The notes under the pieces: generated by a model
Databases searched by the model: none
The model's input: the letters and a program-made list of their open reading frames with translations, nothing else
What the model was told of the DNA's origin: nothing
In this document: positions 1 to 6,200 of the stretch, piece by piece
How the letters are laid out: each line of letters opens with the position of its first letter
Numbering within the stretch: the first letter of the stretch is position 1
Assembly: GCA_025354845.1 (NCBI GenBank)
Contig: JANXMD010000747.1
Span: 1-6,289 of the forward strand
Length of the DNA: 6,289 nucleotides
Direction: 5' to 3'
Source: Verrucomicrobiota bacterium
GTDB taxonomy: Bacteria; Verrucomicrobiota; Verrucomicrobiia; Limisphaerales; UBA9464
Made by a program: the position numbers and the translations under genes

Positions 1-134
1 GTGAAGGTGTTCTTGGCGTTCTTGTAGGAGAGCTCCGCGAGGGTCTCGAGGACAGCGACGGCCTGCTTCTTCGAGATCTCAACCTTCTCGGCGAGGGCGG
101 CGGCGATTTGCGACTTGGTGAGGGCTTTAGCCAT
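1..134 (-). CDS. HU-family DNA-binding protein, N-terminal part (runs off left edge)
   Basis: This is the start of a small histone-like HU protein, which binds and bends DNA without strong sequence specificity and helps organise the nucleoid. Only 44 full codons are present. The visible protein begins MAKALTKSQIAAALAEKV and continues through EISKKQAVAVLETLAEL to YKNAKNTF. That matches the two N-terminal helices of the HU/IHF fold. The KNAKNTF stretch leads into the first beta strand and resembles verrucomicrobial HU proteins. The DNA-binding beta arm and its proline lie outside the window. The ATG at 134-132 is the natural start because it gives the standard HU N-terminus. The upstream bases on this strand are ACTCCTCAAACC, with no Shine-Dalgarno. 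The gene is divergent from the kinase gene across 197 bases. Family assignment is firm; the exact subgroup (HU or IHF) cannot be settled from this part. Confidence 0.9.
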   Translation of the reverse strand, partial: MAKALTKSQIAAALAEKVEISKKQAVAVLETLAELSYKNAKNTF

Positions 135-177
135 GGTTTGAGGAGTGTATTTGTTGCTGTTGATCGGTCACTAACGG

Positions 178-190
178 GCCGAAATTCGGC
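178..190. promoter_or_regulatory. Palindrome GCCGAA-A-TTCGGC, possible operator
   Basis: This is a perfect 6+1+6 inverted repeat in the divergent intergenic region. It shares the central GAAATTC with a second palindrome whose centre lies 43 bases away. It covers the predicted transcription start of the HU gene, where a bound repressor would block initiation. A one-base loop cannot form a stable RNA hairpin, so a DNA-binding site for a dimeric protein is more likely than an RNA element. The binding protein is unknown. Confidence 0.45.
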
Positions 191-193
191 GGC

Positions 194-221
194 ATTTAAG
201 CAACCGACCTAGCAGGGGCAA
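194..221 (-). promoter_or_regulatory. Putative sigma70-type promoter of the HU gene
   Basis: Read on the minus strand, TTGCCC (221-216) and TTAAAT (199-194) are separated by 16 bases and each matches the -35/-10 consensus at four of six positions. Transcription would start near 187, giving a leader of about 53 bases before the HU ATG at 134. The placement gains some weight because one palindrome adjoins the -35 box and the other covers the predicted start point. The prediction rests on eye-matched hexamers in an organism whose promoter consensus is not established here. Confidence 0.4.
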
Positions 222-233
222 GGGAAATTCCCT
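221..233. promoter_or_regulatory. Palindrome AGGGAA-A-TTCCCT, possible operator
   Basis: This is a second perfect 6+1+6 inverted repeat with the same GAAATTC core as the one at 178-190. Its left edge touches the putative -35 box of the HU promoter, and its right edge ends two bases before a TAAAAT sequence that could serve the kinase gene. A protein bound here could therefore affect both divergent promoters. The centre-to-centre distance of 43 bases is close to four helical turns, so two bound dimers would lie on about the same DNA face. Confidence 0.45.
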
Positions 234-234
234 G

Positions 235-240
235 TAAAAT
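235..240 (+). promoter_or_regulatory. Possible -10 element (TAAAAT) for the kinase-aguB operon
   Basis: TAAAAT matches the sigma70 -10 consensus at five of six positions and lies 92 bases before the kinase GTG start. No convincing -35 hexamer is found at 16-18 bases upstream, where the sequence is around AGCAGG. The element is proposed only because the region is otherwise GC-rich and must contain a promoter for the rightward operon. Confidence 0.22.
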
Positions 241-331
241 AAGGTCTCCGGCAGCATTTGACGCCTCCTGAACGCCTTCCTCGTACCGCCCGCGGCTTGA
301 CCCAGCCCATCCGCGTTCGCACTCTCGGCGC

Positions 332-1471
332 GTGTCATCCACTCGCATCATCGCCAGCGATTTCAAGTACGAGATCGTCCGGAAAATCTTCGAGGGCGGC
401 ATGGGCATTGTCTACGAGGCCAAGCAGCTCGGCGCCCGGGGTTTCTCGAAGCGAGTTGCGATCAAGGTCATTCGCGACCGGTACGCCCGGCAGCCTGAGT
501 TCATCGAGAACTTCATCGGCGAAGCTCGCCTGGTGGCGGACCTGATCCACACCAACATCGTGCAGACCTACCACCTCACGGAAGAGCGTGGCACGTGGAT
601 CATTTGCATGGAGTACATCCGCGGCGTGAATCTCGACGAGCTCATCGCACGGTTGCGGCAGACCGGCCGGGCGCTGCCTGCGGAGCTCGCGGTGTTCCTG
701 GTCAGCCGTATCGCCCGCGGCCTTGCCTATGCACATTCCAAGACCGATCCCGACGGCCATCCCCTCGGCATCGTCCACCGCGACATCAGCCCGAAGAACA
801 TCATGATCGCCTTCGAAGGCGACGTGAAGGTGACGGACTTCGGCATCGCCAAGGCGCGCGGCTTCCTCACCGACAAGGAAGGCGAGGAGGTGGCCGGAAA
901 GCCGGAGTACATGAGTCCCGAGCAGGCGGACTTTAAGATCACCGATAAGCGCTCCGATCTCTTTTCCGCCGGCGTGGTTCTGGCCCAGCTGCTCACCGGC
1001 ACCAACTTCCTGCGCGCGGACACCCCGGAGGCCTCGCGCGAACGTGTCCTCACGGCACCCATCCCCGATTTTCCGGCGATCAATCCGGCAATTGAACCGC
1101 GGCTGAACCAGATCTTGCATCGCGCCCTGCATCGCGATCTCGCGCTGCGTTTCCAGACCGCTGACGAGTTTCTCTACGAGCTCGAGCACTTCATCTACCA
1201 CCGCGGATACGGCCCGACGAACGAGACTATGGGCCGTTTTCTCCGCCAGGTGTTCGAGTCCGCCGAACCGTCCGCTTCCCCCGGTCTTCACGGCGCAACC
1301 GCCCGGCTTCCTGCGTCCTCGAAATCACCGAGAGACACGGACACTGGGACCTCGCGCACCACCCGCGCGACTCGCACTGGCGCCACCACCCGGACGACGC
1401 GCACCACTCGCACCAAAAAAGTGGCGAAACCGCGGAGCCTCGTGGACCGCATCAAATCCCGTTTGAAATGA
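332..1471 (+). CDS. Soluble Hanks-type serine/threonine protein kinase with Thr/Arg-rich tail
   Basis: This 379-residue protein phosphorylates Ser/Thr on proteins using ATP. All main kinase elements are visible: glycine loop EGGMG (21-25), VAIK lysine K45, helix-C E64, HRD (149-151), N156, DFG (169-171), SPE (195-197) and D209. The catalytic loop is HRDISPKN, so Ser153 replaces the usual Lys; similar HRDxSPxN loops occur in many Hanks kinases of myxobacteria and related groups. The kinase fold ends near residue 295. A Ser/Pro/Ala linker then leads to a Thr/Arg-rich tail (336-361) and a basic end, SLVDRIKSRLK. No transmembrane segment or PASTA domain is present, so it is probably cytoplasmic. 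The GTG at 332 is nearly forced: the frame opens after a stop at 269-271 with no earlier ATG/GTG/TTG, and the next ATG lies inside the glycine loop. No Shine-Dalgarno is seen. It overlaps aguB by ATGA. The substrate is unknown. Confidence 0.93.
   Translation: MSSTRIIASDFKYEIVRKIFEGGMGIVYEAKQLGARGFSKRVAIKVIRDRYARQPEFIENFIGEARLVADLIHTNIVQTYHLTEERGTWIICMEYIRGVNLDELIARLRQTGRALPAELAVFLVSRIARGLAYAHSKTDPDGHPLGIVHRDISPKNIMIAFEGDVKVTDFGIAKARGFLTDKEGEEVAGKPEYMSPEQADFKITDKRSDLFSAGVVLAQLLTGTNFLRADTPEASRERVLTAPIPDFPAINPAIEPRLNQILHRALHRDLALRFQTADEFLYELEHFIYHRGYGPTNETMGRFLRQVFESAEPSASPGLHGATARLPASSKSPRDTDTGTSRTTRATRTGATTRTTRTTRTKKVAKPRSLVDRIKSRLK
1337..1414 (+). repeat. Degenerate Thr/Arg-coding repeat in the kinase tail
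   Basis: This in-frame stretch encodes residues 336-361 of the kinase, built almost only of Thr and Arg with a few Gly, Ala and Ser, in patterns such as RTTRATRT and TTRTTRTTRT. At DNA level, GCGCACCACCCGC (1354-1366) recurs with one mismatch at 1399-1411, exactly 15 codons later. Different codons are used for the same residues (CGC/CGG, ACC/ACG/ACT), so the low complexity appears partly old and kept at protein level. The tail is strongly basic and rich in phosphorylatable Thr. Nucleic-acid contact or autophosphorylation is possible, but neither is shown. Confidence 0.6.
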
Positions 1472-2370
1472 GCCGCACCAAGTCGCCGCGAACCCGCACT
1501 GTCACGCTCGGTCTCCTGCAACACGGATGCGGCGAGGACCCGGCCGAGAACCTCGCCGTCACCCTGGCGGCAGCCGACCGCGCCGCTCGCGACGGTGCCC
1601 AGATCCTTTGCACTCAGGAGCTGTTCCGTTCGCAGTATTTCTGCCAGAGCGAGGAGCACCGCTATTTTGATCTGGCGGAACCGATTCCCGGCCCAAGCAC
1701 CGCCGCGTTCCAGAAGCTCGCCAAGAAGCGTGGCGTCGTGATCATCGCCTCGCTCTTCGAGCGCCGGGCCGCGGGCTTGTATCACAACACCGCCGCGATC
1801 ATCGACGCCGACGGCTCGTTACTAGGCACCTACCGGAAGATGCACATTCCGGACGACCCGCTGTTCTACGAAAAGTTCTACTTCACTCCGGGCGATCTCG
1901 GCTTCCGCGCCTGGGACACGCGCTTCGGACGGATCGGCGTGCTCATCTGTTGGGATCAGTGGTATCCCGAAGCCGCACGGCTTACGGCCATGCAGGGCGC
2001 GGAAATCCTCTTCTATCCGACCGCCATTGGGTGGCATCCCTCAGAAAAGTCCGAGTACGGAGTGAACCAACACCAGGCCTGGGAGACCATTCAGCGGTCC
2101 CACGCCGTGGCGAACGGCTGCTACGTGGCATCGGTGAATCGGATCGGACTGGAGCGTCCCATCGGCGGTGATGGCCTGGAATTCTGGGGACAGAGCTTTG
2201 TGGCTGGGACCTCCGGACAACTGCTCGCCAAGGCATCGGTAAACAAGCCCGAGAATCTACTCGTCCCAATCAACCTCGACACGGTCAACGTCACCCGAAC
2301 CCACTGGCCCTTCCTGCGCGACCGGCGCATCGATGCGTACGGCGACCTCACCCGTCGGTTTATCGACTGA
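1468..2370 (+). CDS. aguB: Carbon-nitrogen hydrolase, probable N-carbamoylputrescine amidase
   Basis: This 300-residue nitrilase-superfamily enzyme probably hydrolyses N-carbamoylputrescine to putrescine, CO2 and ammonia, the last step of the agmatine route to polyamines in the cytoplasm. The Glu-Lys-Cys catalytic set is present: E51 in TQEL, K124 in YRKMHIPDDP and C161 in GVLICWDQWYPEAAR. The stretches around 122-146 (MHIPDDPLFYEKFYFTPGD) and 175-190 (GAEILFYPTAIGW) are characteristic of AguB-type enzymes and argue against plain beta-ureidopropionase or omega-amidase. Length is normal for the family and nothing is missing. The ATG at 1468 overlaps the kinase stop as ATGA, which implies translational coupling; no Shine-Dalgarno is seen. 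The usual partner, agmatine deiminase (AguA), is not in the window, so it must be elsewhere, or the pathway differs. Substrate assignment is by motif only. Confidence 0.87.
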   Translation: MSRTKSPRTRTVTLGLLQHGCGEDPAENLAVTLAAADRAARDGAQILCTQELFRSQYFCQSEEHRYFDLAEPIPGPSTAAFQKLAKKRGVVIIASLFERRAAGLYHNTAAIIDADGSLLGTYRKMHIPDDPLFYEKFYFTPGDLGFRAWDTRFGRIGVLICWDQWYPEAARLTAMQGAEILFYPTAIGWHPSEKSEYGVNQHQAWETIQRSHAVANGCYVASVNRIGLERPIGGDGLEFWGQSFVAGTSGQLLAKASVNKPENLLVPINLDTVNVTRTHWPFLRDRRIDAYGDLTRRFID

Positions 2371-2421
2371 CGCGAAGTGCGTTTCCCGAATTCCCGACCG
2401 GCCGGGATTACCGCTTTACCG

Positions 2422-2435
2422 GCGTGCGGGCACGT
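2422..2435 (+). other. Small GC-rich hairpin or palindrome before the pseudopilin gene
   Basis: CGTG-CGGG-CACG can form a four-pair stem with a four-base loop, extended by one G-T pair, ending 14 bases before the pseudopilin ATG. It is followed by TCGTTT rather than a T run, so it is a poor terminator for aguB. It could affect translation start of the pilin or be chance in GC-rich DNA. The rest of the 78-base gap shows no clear promoter. Confidence 0.2.
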
Positions 2436-2448
2436 CGTTTACTGCGGC

Positions 2449-3183
2449 ATGACCCTCCGGTACCCGTTCCTCTCGCGGTCCCGCACTGCCTTCACGCTGA
2501 TTGAGCTGCTGGTGGTGATCGCGATCATCGCCATTCTCGCCGGAATGCTGCTCCCCGCGCTGGCGCGGGCGAAACAAAAGGCGGTCACCATCAAGTGCGT
2601 GGCGAACAACAAGCAGGTCCTCCTCGCCTTCCACATGTACACGGATGACAACCGGGACAGTTATCCGACCTGCACCGATTGGAATTCCGCCGGCGGCACC
2701 AACGGGACGTACGACCTATTCACGGCCATGACCAACCGGCCCCTGTACACCTACCAGGGATCGCCGGAGATCTTCCACTGCCCCGCCGACCGGGGAGACA
2801 TTTTCTACGAGCAGAACTTCGGGAAGAAATGCACCAATGCCTACGTGCAATATGGCACGAGTTACCTGATGGAATGGGTGGCCGACTTCGCGCGCACCCG
2901 GCGCGTCACCGGCGACCGCAACGGAACCGGCGCTGCCGCGCAATCGATCAAGGGATCCGAGGTAGCGCTCAGTTCGGCCAACAAGATCATTCAAGGCGAC
3001 TGGCCGTGGCATCCCAACCGCGGCTGGGACGATCGCAAGAGCCAGTGGCACAATTACAAGGGTAAAAGCCTCTCGGTGGTGGCGTTCGGCGATGGCCATG
3101 CCGAGGCGTACAAGTTCCCCACCAAGCCCGCCGCCGACGCGTTCTGGAGCGCGATACCCAATCCCGGCAATGCGTGGTGGTGA
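2449..3183 (+). CDS. Type II secretion-like pseudopilin (prepilin N-terminal methylation domain)
   Basis: This 244-residue protein is an exported pseudopilin, expected to be cut and N-methylated by a prepilin peptidase and assembled in the inner membrane into a short pilus-like fibre. From the ATG at 2449 it has a short basic leader (MTLRYPFLSRSRTA), the cleavage site before F15, Glu at position 5 of the mature form (E19), and the hydrophobic helix FTLIELLVVIAIIAILAG. The body is a globular domain with Cys and aromatic residues. It ends with FGDGHAEAY (213-221), related to the H-X9-DG motif of planctomycete and verrucomicrobial pseudopilins, though here H201 is 13 residues from D215. A GTG at 2377 in the same frame would add 24 residues before the leader; it is rejected because the 2449 start gives a normal leader. 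Residue -1 is Ala, not Gly. No other secretion genes are nearby; such orphan pseudopilins are abundant in these phyla. Confidence 0.88.
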   Translation: MTLRYPFLSRSRTAFTLIELLVVIAIIAILAGMLLPALARAKQKAVTIKCVANNKQVLLAFHMYTDDNRDSYPTCTDWNSAGGTNGTYDLFTAMTNRPLYTYQGSPEIFHCPADRGDIFYEQNFGKKCTNAYVQYGTSYLMEWVADFARTRRVTGDRNGTGAAAQSIKGSEVALSSANKIIQGDWPWHPNRGWDDRKSQWHNYKGKSLSVVAFGDGHAEAYKFPTKPAADAFWSAIPNPGNAWW

Positions 3184-3263
3184 GACGCCCAGTGCCTCCC
3201 GCTGCATTCCGTTCCCCGGGCATTGATCTCCAGGCGTCCGCAGGTACTCTGGCTCGGGTCATC
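3184..3263 (+). other. Intergenic gap between the pseudopilin and cytochrome-like genes
   Basis: These 80 bases hold no open frame of note, no T-rich terminator hairpin and no clear -35/-10 pair. A GACGCC at 3184-3189 is inverted as GGCGTC at 3233-3238, but the 43-base loop makes it a weak structure. Whether the two genes share a transcript cannot be told from the sequence. Confidence 0.4.
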
Positions 3264-6200
3264 ATGCGCCGGCTGCGTTTCATTCTCCTGCTCTTCCTGC
3301 CACTTTGCCAGTTCCGGCTGGGTGTGGCCGCCGTCGTCTCCCCAGCCCGCGGGGACACCGTTGGCAGTCCGGTCGACTTCGCCTCGCAGGTTCGTCCGGT
3401 TCTCGCTTCGAAATGCTTTCAGTGCCACGGCCCGGACGAGTCGTCACGCAAGGCAAAGCTGCGTCTTGACCTCCGCGAGGAGGCCCTGCGCGAGCTGAAA
3501 GGACACCGGGCCATTGTTCCCGGCGATCCCGACCACAGCGAACTGGTCCACCGGATCGCACTCCACGATGGCGACGAGCAGATGCCGCCGGCGGAATCGC
3601 ACAACCCGGTGAAACCCGAGGAGGCGGCACTCCTGACGCGCTGGATCCGGCAGGGCGCCACCTACTCGCAGCATTGGGCCTGGACCCCGCCCCGACGCGC
3701 GCCGCTTCCCCCGGTCGGGCGTCGCACTTGGCCGCGCAACGGCATCGATCACTTTGTTCTCTCGCGACTCGAGGCCACTGGACTCGAACCCGCCCCGGCC
3801 GCCGATGCGCGAACGCTCGCCCGCCGCGTGGCACTCGATCTCACCGGTCTGCCCCTTCCGCCCGCGGAGCTCGAACGGTTCGTTTCGGATCTTTCTCCCC
3901 GGGCCTACGAGCGTCTTGTTGACCACCTCCTGGAGTCGCCGCATTTCGGAGAACGGTGGACGCGCCAGTGGCTCGATCTTGGTCGATACGCCGATTCGTC
4001 CGGATACGGGAGCGATCCCCTGCGACCCAATATCTGGCCGTGGCGCGACTGGCTGATTGGGGCGTTGAATCGCAATGTTCCCTTTGACGAATTCACCCGT
4101 GATCTTCTCGCTGGCGACCTGATCGAGCCGGGAAGCGATGAACTCCGTTGGGCCACCGCGTTTCACCGGAACACGATGACCAACACCGAGGGCGGCACCG
4201 AGGACGAGGAATGGCGCGTCGCCGCAGTGAAGGACCGCACCGGAGTGACCCTTCAGGTGTGGATGGGGCTCACCTTTGGCTGCGCCCAATGTCACTCGCA
4301 CAAGTTCGATCCGATCACTCAGAAGGAGTACTACCAGATGTACGCCTTCTTCAATCAGACCGAGGACAACGATCAACCCGACGAGCGTCCGACACTGCCG
4401 CGCTATTCAGCCACCGAAATCCGGCGACGCACCGAACTCCAGCAGAAGCTCAACTCCCTCGAAGCCCGTTACAACGCCCCCGACACAGCCTTCCAAACCG
4501 AGCTCACCTCCTGGGCGGAACGGTCGGCCCGCGCGATCGATTGGAAGCCTCTGATCCCGGCCTCCGTGCAGTCGTCGGCAGCGGTCGGAGCCCGGCTTGA
4601 CACCGACTCGAGCGGCCTGATCCGCGCCACCGGTCCATCGGCCGCCCGGGACACCTACACGCTTTCCGTTCCGCTCGCGGCCGGCACGACCCTGTCCGCA
4701 CTGGAGCTCGAGGCGATCCCGGACGCCACGTTGCCAAGCGGCGGTCCGGGCCGGCGGCAAACCAATGGCGGCTTCGTCCTCCAAAACATCCATCTTTCCC
4801 TGCTGCGTGGCGCCAGCGCGACCGCGCCGCCCATTCCCGCGCGATTTGTCCGCATCGAATTCCCGGCAAAAGCCGGTACCAATCGTCGCTTGATGCTGGC
4901 CGAGGTGCAGGTGTGGTCGCGCGGCACCAACGTCGCGCTGCACAAACCGGCGCGGCAATCGAGCACGGGCTATTTGGGAGACGCGGCTCGGGCCGTGGAC
5001 GGCAACACCGATGGCCACCACGGACGATCGCAATCCGTGAGCCACACCGGCGACGAGACCTCGCCGTGGTGGGAGGTCGATCTCGAAACCCAGATTCCCG
5101 TCGAAGAAATCGTGGTATGGAACCGCACCGACAACGGCAGCGAGCAACTCGGCGGCGCCGAGGTGCATCTGCTGGACGACAACCGGCACGAACTCTGGAA
5201 GCAGGAGATCGGGAAGGCACCTCGTCCGGTGACGCATTTGGGACCGCGGGCTCGGCAGATCGTGGCATTGACTCAGGCGACGGCGACGGCCGCCGCGGAC
5301 GGATCGGGACCCGAACGGGCCATCCTGCCCGAAGACGGTGGCGGATGGGCACCTCCGGCTCGCCCGCTGCGTTCCGCCATCGCCTTCGAACTTGCTGAAC
5401 CGCTCGCGCTCGATGCCGCTGCCGACCTGCGCATTGAGCTCCGGCAAGCCGCCGGCGACGAAAAGACCTTGGGAAGATTCCGCGTGCTCGCCACCCGCTC
5501 TCCGCTCCCGGTCCGACTTTGGCCCGATCGCATTCAATCCGTCCTGGCCACCCCCTCTCCAAAGCGCACCGCGGGGCAGCTCTCGGAGCTCGCCCAATTC
5601 TACAAACCGATTTCGCAAACTCTCGGCCCGGTGGCGAAGGAGATGGCCGGCACGCGCGCCGAACGAAGCGGCATCCGCGGCACTCCGGTGCCCGTGATGA
5701 AGGAGCTCGCAGCGGATCAGCACCGCGTCACCGCAGTGCTGTTTAAGGGGAACTACCTGGTGCCCGGCGACCCGGTGGAAGCGGGCACTCCCAAGGCATT
5801 TCACCCATTGCCGTCGGGGACACCGACCAACCGGCTCGGCCTTTCCGCCTGGCTCACCTCGCAGGACAATCCGCTCACCGCGCGCGTGCAGGTCAATCGC
5901 GCTTGGGCGGCGTTGTTTGGCCGCGGATTGGTGGAGACCGAGGAAGACTTCGGCACGCAGGGCACGCTTCCGACCCACCCGCAGTTGCTCGATTGGCTCG
6001 CGGTCACCTACCAGACAGCCAAGCGGACCGGCGTCACGGGGAACGAATTCGGGGCCCCCGCGCTGGGATGGGATTTCAAGGGACTGCTCCGCCTCATGGT
6101 ACTCTCCGCCACCTATCGGCAATCCGCCGCGGCCACGCCGGAATCGCTGGAAAGGGATCCACGAAACCTGCTTCTCGGGCGCGCTCATCGGAAGCGCCTC

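Noticed and set aside
335..1291. Minus-strand open frame of 318 codons opposite the kinase
   Set aside because: The plus strand encodes a complete kinase with all catalytic motifs; the antisense product has no recognisable fold and no start context.
1467..1472. Kinase and AguB as one fused protein through frameshift
   Set aside because: Each has a complete domain with its own start and stop, and the ATGA overlap is a normal coupling arrangement.
2377..2448. Earlier GTG start for the pseudopilin
   Set aside because: It would put 24 extra residues with no leader character before a normal basic prepilin leader that begins at the ATG at 2449.
3184..3238. GACGCC...GGCGTC inverted repeat as a terminator
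   Set aside because: The stem is only six pairs with a 43-base loop and no following T run.
3297..3308. Lipoprotein signal (LPLC at residues 12-15) in the cytochrome-like protein
   Set aside because: A lipobox needs a small residue just before Cys; here it is Leu, and a standard cleavage after VAA near residue 23 fits better.
3444..4376. Minus-strand open frame of 310 codons
   Set aside because: It is the antisense shadow of the PSCyt1/DUF1549 part of the plus-strand gene.
4407..6188. Long minus-strand open frame of 593 codons
   Set aside because: It lies wholly opposite the cytochrome-like gene, which has clear domains in frame. The minus-strand translation is Arg/Gly-rich with no recognisable domain, as expected of antisense frames in GC-rich DNA.
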